Part shown: positions 1-5,201 of the stretch, piece by piece
Numbering within the stretch: position 1 is the first letter of the stretch
Layout: every line of letters starts with the position of its first letter
NCBI GenBank assembly: GCA_902797895.1
Contig: CADBUS010000104.1
Coordinates: 1-5,622, forward strand
Source of the DNA: an uncultured Bacteroidia bacterium
GTDB lineage: Bacteria > Bacteroidota > Bacteroidia > Bacteroidales > UBA932
Length of the DNA: 5,622 nt
Direction of reading: 5' to 3'
Translations under genes and position numbers: made by a program
The notes under the pieces: generated by a model
What the model saw: the letters and a program-made list of their open reading frames with translations, nothing else
The model's database searches: none
What the model was told of the DNA's origin: nothing

Positions 1-556
1 GAATGTACCTGCCACAGAGGCTGATAAAGAGAGATTTATGAAGATTTTTCCCCAGATGACAAAAGAGCAGGCAGATAAACTTGAACATTATGCCCTCTAC
101 TCAAATAGCAACAAGGGCGAGGTCAAAGGTGTAAATATAAGCCTTAATACCTTTATTACTAATGAGTTCTCTTTGGGTGCGGCCTATTCCTATACATACG
201 CAAGATATAAAGATGAGGCAGGATGGAGTTTTATGGAACGTTCCGTATTAAACAGCGCAACCTTTAATGTGGGGTATAGTAAGATTTTTGGAAATTACAT
301 TCTGAATGTCAGGCTCTCTGCAAGAGCGCAGGGTAAGACCAAGTACCCTGGTTACGAGAGTGCTCCAGGATATGGCATTGTTAATCTGAATACAACACAC
401 ACTTTCAACCTTAAACGAGTGAAGTTGGAGCCAAACATAGGTATAGATAATTTGTTTAATAAAAAAGATATGCGCCCCGATGCCTCTTTGAGGAAATATG
501 CTCTCTACTCGCCTGGTAGAGTGCTTTTTGCAGGTTTAAGGGTGCAGTTTAAGTAA
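1..556 (+). CDS. TonB-dependent outer-membrane receptor, C-terminal part (5' end outside window)
   Basis: The frame is open from base 2 to the TAA at 554-556, so this is the last 184 residues of a longer gene and the ATG at base 38 is internal. The sequence looks like the final strands of an outer-membrane beta-barrel. It has alternating aromatic/polar segments (for example GAAYSYTYAR), a late NLFNKKD turn typical of TonB-dependent receptors, a PGR turn close to the end, and a last strand reading FAGLRVQF. Plug domain, TonB box and signal peptide would lie upstream and cannot be seen. Receptors of this family import chelates and vitamins using TonB energy. Because it sits 7 bp before cobalamin genes, a BtuB-like role in corrinoid (or cobalt/precursor) uptake is a reasonable inference, but the substrate is not shown by the sequence. 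The family call is firm and the substrate is not. Confidence 0.85.
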   Translation, partial: NVPATEADKERFMKIFPQMTKEQADKLEHYALYSNSNKGEVKGVNISLNTFITNEFSLGAAYSYTYARYKDEAGWSFMERSVLNSATFNVGYSKIFGNYILNVRLSARAQGKTKYPGYESAPGYGIVNLNTTHTFNLKRVKLEPNIGIDNLFNKKDMRPDASLRKYALYSPGRVLFAGLRVQFK

Positions 557-563
557 TGGTATT

Positions 564-1979
564 ATGAGTGAGGGAAAAATTATAGTTGTAGGAATTGGCC
601 CTGGAGGGGCAGAGGATATAACTCCGGCTGTCAGCAATGCTATTGCACAAGCCGATGTTGTTATAGGATATAAGTACTATTTTCGTTTTATAGAGCATTT
701 GCTCAAAGATGGGGCAAAGTGTATAGACAGCGGTATGAAGCAGGAGCTTCATAGGGCGGAGGAGGCTTTTGAAGCTGCTGAAAATAATGCAGTTGTGGTG
801 GTTATCTCCTCGGGCGATGCCAATATTTATGGTATGGCTCCGCTCCTGTATCAGATGTGCAAAGAGAGGGGGAGTGCTGTTGAGATAGTTGTATTGCCTG
901 GCATTTCTGCCTTTCAGAAAGCTGCCGCTCTGCTTGGTGCCCCTGTTGGCCACGATTTTTGTGTGCTCTCTCTCTCAGATTTAATGACTCCTTGGGCGGT
1001 AATAGAAAAAAGAATTGTTGCCGCAGCCGCAGCAGACTTTGTTACAGCGGTTTATAATCCCAAGAGCAATGGCCGCTATTGGCAACTCTATCGGCTTATA
1101 GAGATATTTAAGGAGCAGGGGCGCTCTTTGCAAACGCCAATAGGGTGTGTTCGTCAGGCTGGCAGAGATGAGCAAAAGGTTTGGGTAACAACCCTTTCTG
1201 AACTTAATCCGGAGGAAGTGGATATGTTTACTGTGCTTATAATAGGCAACAGTCAAAGTTATATTGAGAGGGGAAAAACGATACGGATGGTAACTCCGCG
1301 CGGCTACTATTCCGCTGCCGGGGAGAGTGGGCGCAAGATAGGGCAGGATATTATGCACGAGAGCTTTCATACTATTGAAAGTGAGCTTACTGCAAATTAT
1401 CCGCTTGGCCATAAATGGGCCCTTTTGCACGCCATTCATACCACAGCCGATTTTGAGATGGAGAGGCTGCTTTACACAGATGAACAGGCGGTTGAGAGAA
1501 TTTTTGAAAAGGTAGATTCCGGCGCATTGAAAACCATTGTAACCGATGTAACTATGGCAGCTTCCGGTATTCGCAAAGGAGCTTTAAGCAGGCTCGGAAT
1601 AGAGGTTAAGTGTTATCTTACAGACCATCGTGCAGAGCAGATGGCTAAAGATGAGAATATTACACGCGCTCAGGCCGGTATCAGATTGGCTGTGGCAGAG
1701 CATCCCGATGCACTTTTTGCCTTTGGAAATGCCCCAACCGCGCTTATGGAGCTTTGCAGTTTGATTCGCCAAGGCAAGGCAAAGCCAAGCGGAATAGTAG
1801 CCGCTCCTGTAGGATTTGTAAATGTACGTGAATCAAAATATATGTTGCTCCCTTTTAAGCAGATACCAAAAATTATTGTAAGAGGGCGCAAGGGAGGAAG
1901 CAATTTGGCAGCAACACTCTGCAATGCTTTGCTAACCTTTGACGATGCGGCTAATCTGAACCCCGGTAGAGATTTATAG
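564..1979 (+). CDS. cobJ: Fused CobJ/CbiH precorrin-3B C17-methyltransferase and CobH/CbiC precorrin-8X methylmutase
   Basis: This 471-residue cytoplasmic protein has two enzyme domains. Residues about 4-245 are a CobJ/CbiH tetrapyrrole methylase. They show the N-terminal GIGPG loop (10-14), an SSGDANIYGMA SAM-binding loop (82-92), LPGISAFQKAAALLGAP (111-127) and a closing VTPRGYY. This domain transfers a SAM methyl to C17 with ring contraction. Residues about 255-465 are a CobH/CbiC methylmutase that moves the C11 methyl to C12 of precorrin-8X. They show RKIGQDIMHESF, IHTTADF with the probable catalytic His292, TDVTMAASGI (327-336), FGNAPTALMEL (387-397), APVGFVNVRESK and VRGRKGGS. Both domains look full length with conserved signatures, so both are probably active. 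The gene starts 7 bp after the receptor stop and ends 2 bp before cobL, so all three are probably co-transcribed. The start is the first ATG after the receptor stop and leaves no space before the GIGPG strand for an alternative. The sequence does not settle whether the substrates carry cobalt (CbiH/CbiC) or not (CobJ/CobH). Confidence 0.93.
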   Translation: MSEGKIIVVGIGPGGAEDITPAVSNAIAQADVVIGYKYYFRFIEHLLKDGAKCIDSGMKQELHRAEEAFEAAENNAVVVVISSGDANIYGMAPLLYQMCKERGSAVEIVVLPGISAFQKAAALLGAPVGHDFCVLSLSDLMTPWAVIEKRIVAAAAADFVTAVYNPKSNGRYWQLYRLIEIFKEQGRSLQTPIGCVRQAGRDEQKVWVTTLSELNPEEVDMFTVLIIGNSQSYIERGKTIRMVTPRGYYSAAGESGRKIGQDIMHESFHTIESELTANYPLGHKWALLHAIHTTADFEMERLLYTDEQAVERIFEKVDSGALKTIVTDVTMAASGIRKGALSRLGIEVKCYLTDHRAEQMAKDENITRAQAGIRLAVAEHPDALFAFGNAPTALMELCSLIRQGKAKPSGIVAAPVGFVNVRESKYMLLPFKQIPKIIVRGRKGGSNLAATLCNALLTFDDAANLNPGRDL

Positions 1980-1981
1980 TT

Positions 1982-3259
1982 ATGGCACTGAGTTTTACAA
2001 TAATAGGTCTTTCAGACAATCCTGCTCCTTGTTTGGATAAGGAGATAGTTGAGATAATATCCTCTGCAAAAATATTTTCAGGAGGTAGGCGGCATCATCA
2101 GATAGTGGAGAGATTTCTCCCATCGGAGTGCAGATGGATAGAGATAACTGTGCCTTTGGAGCAGGTTTATAAAAGCTATCGCGAGGCAGATTGCCATATA
2201 GTTGTATTTGCTTCAGGCGATCCTCTTTTCTTTGGCTTTGCTTCAACGCTGCAAAGAGTTATGCCTGAGGCAAGTATAAAGGTATATCCATACTTTAATT
2301 CTCTACAGATGCTTTGTCACAGGGCTTTGCTGCCTTATCACGATATGAGCATAGTATCTCTTACAGGCAGACCTTGGAAAGAGTTTGATAATGCGCTGAT
2401 TGAACGCAGGGCAAAGATAGGGGTGCTAACAGATCGCATAAAAACTCCAGCCTCTATTGCTCTAAGAATGAAGGAGTATGGTTTTACCTACTATAAAATG
2501 ATTGTGGGTGAACATCTGGGGAATCCTGAGTGGGAGCGGATTACAACATTGACAATAGATGAGGCTTGTGAAGCAGCAGTTGCAGGCAACTCTTTTGAAC
2601 AGCCCAACTGCTTGATACTTACGATAAACCCCGATGCTCCCAAGCGGCGATACGGCATAAGCGATAGTGAATTTTATCTGCTTGATGGCCGTGAAAAAAT
2701 GATAACCAAAATGCCAATCAGGTTGCTTACATTGCAGCGGTTGGAGCTGTATAGCAAGCGAACATTCTGGGATATAGGTTTTTGCACAGGCAGCATAAGT
2801 ATAGAGGCGCGTTTGGCTTTTCCGCATCTTGATATTAAAGCCTTTGAAATCAGAGAAGAAGGAAGGCGTCTAATAGAGAGTAATTCCAAGAAATTTTCAG
2901 CCCCGGGAATTGAATATGTTATAGGAGATTTTCTGCAAGTGGAACTTGGGGCAGAGGAGTTTTGCGATGCCGCCTTTATAGGGGGGCACGGTGGCCGCCT
3001 AAAAGAGATTATGGAGAGAGCTTATAACCATTTGACTCTTGGCGGTTGCATAGTCTTTAACAGCGTAACTATAAATAACACGGCCTTAGGCAATAATACA
3101 ACTAACTATGCACAAGCAGTGAACGTTAATTGCAATAGCCTTAATAGCCGTGATATTTTTATCAATACAGCAAACTCTTTGGGAATGAGAATAGAAGAGC
3201 CTATTCGTATAGAACTCAATTCCAATAACCCGATAGAGATACTTAAAGCAGTAAAGTAG
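1982..3259 (+). CDS. cobL: Precorrin-6Y C5,15-methyltransferase (decarboxylating), CbiE-CbiT fusion
   Basis: A 425-residue two-domain enzyme that methylates C5 and C15 of the corrin ring and decarboxylates the C12 acetate, giving precorrin-8X (or its cobalt form). Residues 1-215 are a CbiE-type tetrapyrrole methylase: FSGGRRHH (32-39), FASGDPLFFGFAST (76-89), SLTGRPW (126-132) and a VGEHLGNPEWERI segment (175-187). Residues about 224-425 are CbiT: YGISDSEF, MITKMPIRLLTLQRL (240-254), the SAM-binding motif WDIGFCTGSISIEA (263-276) and AFIGGHGG (331-338). The first CbiE loop reads IIGLSDNP where many tetrapyrrole methylases have GxGPG. From memory this is usual for Bacteroidota CobL and not a defect. 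Residues 360-398 are unusually Asn-rich (12 of 39). The gene begins 2 bp after the cobJ-cobH stop, consistent with coupled translation, and its product feeds the CobH domain upstream. It is the last gene of the operon seen here, because the next gene is convergent. Confidence 0.93.
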   Translation: MALSFTIIGLSDNPAPCLDKEIVEIISSAKIFSGGRRHHQIVERFLPSECRWIEITVPLEQVYKSYREADCHIVVFASGDPLFFGFASTLQRVMPEASIKVYPYFNSLQMLCHRALLPYHDMSIVSLTGRPWKEFDNALIERRAKIGVLTDRIKTPASIALRMKEYGFTYYKMIVGEHLGNPEWERITTLTIDEACEAAVAGNSFEQPNCLILTINPDAPKRRYGISDSEFYLLDGREKMITKMPIRLLTLQRLELYSKRTFWDIGFCTGSISIEARLAFPHLDIKAFEIREEGRRLIESNSKKFSAPGIEYVIGDFLQVELGAEEFCDAAFIGGHGGRLKEIMERAYNHLTLGGCIVFNSVTINNTALGNNTTNYAQAVNVNCNSLNSRDIFINTANSLGMRIEEPIRIELNSNNPIEILKAVK

Positions 3260-3270
3260 GTAGTTCTACA

Positions 3271-3723
3271 TTACCATTTGAGTGGTTCTTGGAGAATGTT
3301 GCCGTCAGTCATAGGACTATCTGCCTCAGAGAAAGAATCGGCTTTGTACTGGATGCAGAGCATTGTGAGATTCTCTTTACCGTTGTTTTTCAGTGCTCTT
3401 TTTCCATTTGGAGCTACTCGTATTACTGAACCATCGCGAACAGGAAAAATTTTGCCGTCCACTTGATACTCTCCCTCTCCTTTAAGTATTATGTAAAGTT
3501 CTTCGTGCGTCTTGTGCGTATGGAGGAAGCCGCTATCTTGGCCTGGAACAAGTGTTTGGAATGATATTTCGCTTCCTGTGGTACCAACTGCCTGACCAAC
3601 AAAGACTTTACCTTGAATTACAGCAGGCCCCAAAGGAAGCTCATACTCTTTTATCTCTTCCCAAGAGCCAACATTAATTGCCTCAAAATTCTGACCTGTT
3701 TCAATTTTTTCAATCTGTTTCAT
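3271..3723 (-). CDS. Small single-domain cupin protein
   Basis: A 150-residue protein with one conserved beta-barrel (cupin_2 type) at about residues 50-127 and no signal peptide or membrane segment. Cupin motif 1 is present: HTHKTHEELYIILKGEG, with His68, His70 and Glu75 placed as metal ligands. Motif 2 reads GSVIRVAPNGKRALKNNG (98-115). The His usually found after PxG is missing, with Arg109/Ala110 in its place, so the metal site has at most three standard ligands. The sequence does not tell whether it is an enzyme, a sugar or small-molecule binder, or inactive. It is transcribed divergently from an HxlR regulator across a 155-bp gap, a common arrangement for a regulator and its target. Its 3' end converges on cobL with only 11 bp between them. 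The chosen ATG is preceded by an A/T-rich stretch with no Shine-Dalgarno, as is normal in this phylum. Family call firm; function unknown. Confidence 0.85.
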   Translation of the reverse strand: MKQIEKIETGQNFEAINVGSWEEIKEYELPLGPAVIQGKVFVGQAVGTTGSEISFQTLVPGQDSGFLHTHKTHEELYIILKGEGEYQVDGKIFPVRDGSVIRVAPNGKRALKNNGKENLTMLCIQYKADSFSEADSPMTDGNILQEPLKW

Positions 3724-3750
3724 AATTCTATATTTAATTGAAATTCAACT

Positions 3751-3780
3751 GTTGTTTCTTTTAGAAACTTTGTATCTTTG
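3751..3780 (+). promoter_or_regulatory. Predicted promoter for the HxlR regulator gene
   Basis: The -7 element TATCTTTG (3773-3780) fits the TAnnTTTG consensus exactly. A GTTG at 3751-3754, 18 bp before it, is a plausible but imperfect -33 element (consensus TTTG). Transcription would start near 3786-3788, leaving a leader of about 90 nt that contains the two palindromes at 3814-3825 and 3837-3850. Confidence 0.55.
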
Positions 3781-3790
3781 TGCAAAGATA
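3773..3790. repeat. Perfect 18-bp palindrome built from two facing -7 promoter elements
   Basis: TATCTTTG, then TG, then CAAAGATA: arms of 8 bp with no mismatch around a 2-bp centre. Each arm read outward matches the Bacteroidota -7 consensus TAnnTTTG, one for each strand. It lies 50 bp upstream of the cupin start and 88 bp upstream of the HxlR start. It may serve as a bidirectional promoter core, an operator, or both. Confidence 0.75.
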
Positions 3791-3814
3791 TGCCCTTTGC
3801 TACAAAGCTGCAAT
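3783..3814 (-). promoter_or_regulatory. Predicted promoter for the cupin gene
   Basis: On the - strand the -7 element reads TATCTTTG (3790 down to 3783), matching TAnnTTTG. ATTG (3814 to 3811), 20 bp upstream, is a weak -33 element. The start point would be near 3776, giving a leader of about 50 nt before the cupin ATG at 3723. This promoter overlaps the one for the regulator, so polymerase should occupy only one at a time. Confidence 0.5.
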
Positions 3815-3825
3815 ATGGCACCATA
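3814..3825. repeat. Short inverted repeat, possible operator half
   Basis: TATGG CA CCATA is a perfect 5-2-5 palindrome in the cupin/HxlR intergenic region. It overlaps the inferred -33 element of the cupin promoter. Its centre is 24 bp from that of the next palindrome. It is short enough to arise by chance, so a protein-binding role is only inferred. Confidence 0.3.
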
Positions 3826-3836
3826 AGGTACAATAG

Positions 3837-3850
3837 TTACCGAACGGTAA
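3837..3850. promoter_or_regulatory. Candidate HxlR operator (TTACCG-AA-CGGTAA)
   Basis: A perfect 6-2-6 inverted repeat ending 28 bp before the regulator ATG and inside its predicted leader. HxlR proteins bind as dimers to short palindromes near their own promoters, usually next to a divergent target gene. Position and symmetry fit autoregulation by the adjacent gene product. No direct evidence of binding is available from sequence. Confidence 0.45.
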
Positions 3851-3878
3851 TTTTTTGTGATTATCAAAGTGTTAGTTA

Positions 3879-4217
3879 ATGGAAAATTTTGAAGGCTTTT
3901 GCCCGGTAAGAAATATCCTCTCTCAGATTGGAGACAAATGGTCTGTTTTGGCTATGGTGGCTCTGCAGAAATATGGAGTATGTCGCTTCCGTGATTTTCA
4001 AAAGGAGATGCCGGATGTTTCGCGCAAGATGTTATCCCAAACTCTTAGACGATTGGAAAGTTATAATTTGGTCTCCCGCACAGTATATCCGGAAGTTCCA
4101 CCACGCGTAGAGTATCAACTGACAGATTTGGGTACTTCTCTACAATCTCCGCTTAATGGTATTATTGATTGGGCCATCTCCAACAGAGATTCTTTAATTA
4201 ATCAGGATGAGAGATAA
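3879..4217 (+). CDS. HxlR-family winged helix-turn-helix transcriptional regulator
   Basis: This 112-residue cytoplasmic protein matches the HxlR family over almost its full length. It has CPV at 8-10, IGDKWSVLAM (17-26), RFRDFQKEMPDVSRKMLSQTLRRLE (36-60, the recognition-helix region), the wing VYPEVPPRVEYQLTDLG (69-85), and a C-terminal dimer helix with IIDWA. Cys8 sits at the N-terminal position that in studied relatives (YodB, HypR, QorR types) senses electrophiles or oxidants through thiol chemistry. There is one other Cys, Cys35. The likely target is the divergent cupin gene, with autoregulation through the palindrome at 3837-3850. The start at 3879 puts Cys8 at its usual place near the N terminus, and no Shine-Dalgarno is visible. 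The signal that it senses is unknown. Confidence 0.9.
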   Translation: MENFEGFCPVRNILSQIGDKWSVLAMVALQKYGVCRFRDFQKEMPDVSRKMLSQTLRRLESYNLVSRTVYPEVPPRVEYQLTDLGTSLQSPLNGIIDWAISNRDSLINQDER

Positions 4218-4218
4218 T

Positions 4219-4225
4219 GTTGATA
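4219..4225 (+). repeat. GTTGATA copy upstream of the Fic promoter
   Basis: GTTGATA starts 2 bp after the HxlR stop codon. The same heptamer recurs at 4272-4278 and, inverted, at 4286-4292. It could be a distal binding site for the same factor. With only 7 bases matching, chance is not excluded. Confidence 0.25.
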
Positions 4226-4240
4226 AGTAAGGTTTCCCAT

Positions 4241-4272
4241 TTAGTTATTTAGAGAAGATTTTTGTAACTTTG
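4241..4272 (+). promoter_or_regulatory. Predicted promoter of the Fic-hsdS module
   Basis: TAACTTTG at 4265-4272 is an exact match to the Bacteroidota -7 element TAnnTTTG. TTAG at 4241-4244, 20 bp upstream, is a poor -33 element. The expected start is near 4278-4280, inside an inverted repeat, giving a leader of roughly 45 nt before the Fic ATG. No clear terminator separates it from the HxlR gene, so some read-through is possible. Confidence 0.55.
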
Positions 4273-4294
4273 TTGATATATGAATTATCAACAA
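4270..4294. repeat. 9-bp inverted repeat over the predicted transcription start of the Fic gene
   Basis: TTGTTGATA (4270-4278) and TATCAACAA (4286-4294) are perfectly complementary around a 7-base spacer. The left arm overlaps the end of the -7 element and the spacer covers the expected start point. A repressor bound here would block the promoter. In RNA only part of the stem would remain, so a DNA operator is more likely than a hairpin. Confidence 0.5.
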
Positions 4295-4322
4295 GTATGG
4301 CAAAAAAGTTGGGATACGAATT

Positions 4323-5198
4323 ATGAGCAAGATATCTATCCGTTTCTATAAAGACCATAAAGTTCGTGCTGTCTGGGACGAAGAAAAGAGTCAATGGTGG
4401 TTCTCAATACTTGACATCGTAGGTGCTATCAATGAGCAAGATAATCATGATAAGAACCGTAACTACTGGAAATATATCAAGGCAAAGTTACGGAAAGAAC
4501 ATAGTGAGGTGGTTAGTGACACTACCCAACTGAAGCTTACAGCCTCTGATGGGAAGAGATACAATACCGATGTCATCAGTCAGGCTGGCGTGGAGAAACT
4601 GGCAAAAGCCATCCCAAATAGTCTGGCAATGGCTTTTCTTGATTGGTTTAAGTACAGCGAAAACACTATTGACGGACAGAGCAAGAAGAAAGCATATACC
4701 CTATGGGAAAGCAACTTAGTAGCAGACAAGGATGTTGGTAAGGTGAAAGCCCTTCAGCAAATTCATGCCTACCTTTTTGGAGGGCTATATGACTTTGCTG
4801 GGAAGATTCGGACGAAAACAATAGCAAAAGGCAATACGCTATTCTGTCTGGCAGAGTATCTCCAAGACAATTTGAAGAAAATCGAGCAAATGCCTGAGAG
4901 AACATTCGACGAGATTGTTGACAAGTATGTGGAGATGAATGTGGCCCATCCTTTTATGGAGGGTAATGGTCGAAGTACTCGCATTTGGCTCGACTTGATT
5001 TTCAAGAAACGTTTAGGCCAGTGTGTCGATTGGAGCAAGATTGATAAGAGAGATTATCTTGAAGCTATGATAGCAAGCCATGTAAACAGTACCAGAATTC
5101 GCCAACTATTGAGAGGTGCAATGACCGACCGTATTGCTGACCGTGAGATTTTTATGAAGGGTATAGACTATTCTTATTATTATGAACAGGAGGACTGA
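4323..5198 (+). CDS. BRO-N-like domain fused to a Fic (protein AMP-transferase) domain
   Basis: A 291-residue cytoplasmic protein. Residues about 5-112 (VRAVWDEEKSQWWFSILDIV, NYWKYIKAKLRKE, TDVISQAGVEKLAKAIPN) resemble the BRO/phage-antirepressor N-terminal domain, which often binds DNA. Residues about 121-291 are a Fic domain: KKAYTLWESN (122-131), GLYDFAGKIR (154-163), a target-docking hairpin near 163-176, and the active site HPFMEGNGRSTR (209-220) with His209, Glu213, Asn215, Arg217 and Arg220 all present. Fic enzymes with this motif normally transfer AMP from ATP to a protein hydroxyl. The C terminus has SYYYEQ (284-289), resembling the S/TxxxE(G/N) inhibitory helix of class III Fic proteins, with Glu288 in the blocking position but Gln where Gly or Asn is usual. 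The gene has its own promoter and ends 3 bp before hsdS. The ATG at 4323 is chosen because the BRO-like similarity begins within the first residues. Domain calls are strong; target and role are unknown. Confidence 0.88.
   Translation: MSKISIRFYKDHKVRAVWDEEKSQWWFSILDIVGAINEQDNHDKNRNYWKYIKAKLRKEHSEVVSDTTQLKLTASDGKRYNTDVISQAGVEKLAKAIPNSLAMAFLDWFKYSENTIDGQSKKKAYTLWESNLVADKDVGKVKALQQIHAYLFGGLYDFAGKIRTKTIAKGNTLFCLAEYLQDNLKKIEQMPERTFDEIVDKYVEMNVAHPFMEGNGRSTRIWLDLIFKKRLGQCVDWSKIDKRDYLEAMIASHVNSTRIRQLLRGAMTDRIADREIFMKGIDYSYYYEQED
5188..5193 (+). promoter_or_regulatory. Strong Shine-Dalgarno before hsdS
   Basis: AGGAGG lies 8 bases before the ATG at 5202, within the last codons of the Fic gene. A consensus site is unusual here, since no other gene in the window shows one. 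It supports this start for hsdS and suggests efficient translation right after the Fic gene. Confidence 0.65.
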
Positions 5199-5201
5199 TA
5201 G

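Noticed and set aside
549..953. Long - strand open frame opposite the CobJ domain (also 981-1439, 1584-1772, 1670-1924)
   Set aside because: These lie antisense to a gene with strong domain conservation, have no recognisable motifs and no promoter or spacing of their own.
1995..2889. - strand open frames opposite cobL (1995-2246, 2462-2827, 2674-2889)
   Set aside because: Antisense shadows of a well-supported gene; no family features.
3256..3275. Possible bidirectional terminator between cobL and the cupin gene (GTAG-TT-CTAC)
   Set aside because: The stem is 4 bp with a 2-base loop and no T-tract on either side, too weak to call.
3278..3466. + strand frame opposite the cupin gene, and a similar short + frame at 3928-4110 inside the HxlR gene
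   Set aside because: The cupin and HxlR frames carry clear family motifs; these alternatives carry none.
4218..4264. Terminator after the HxlR gene
   Set aside because: No stable stem followed by a T-run is visible; the T-rich stretch at 4260-4263 has no paired stem before it.
4280..4351. A Fic antitoxin (FicA-type) gene upstream of the Fic gene
   Set aside because: FicA proteins are about 55 or more residues with an SxxxE(G/N) helix. Only a 23-codon frame without that motif is present, and the inhibitory-type helix is at the C terminus of the Fic protein itself.
4666..5038. - strand open frames opposite the Fic domain
   Set aside because: They overlap the conserved Fic active-site region and show no protein signatures.
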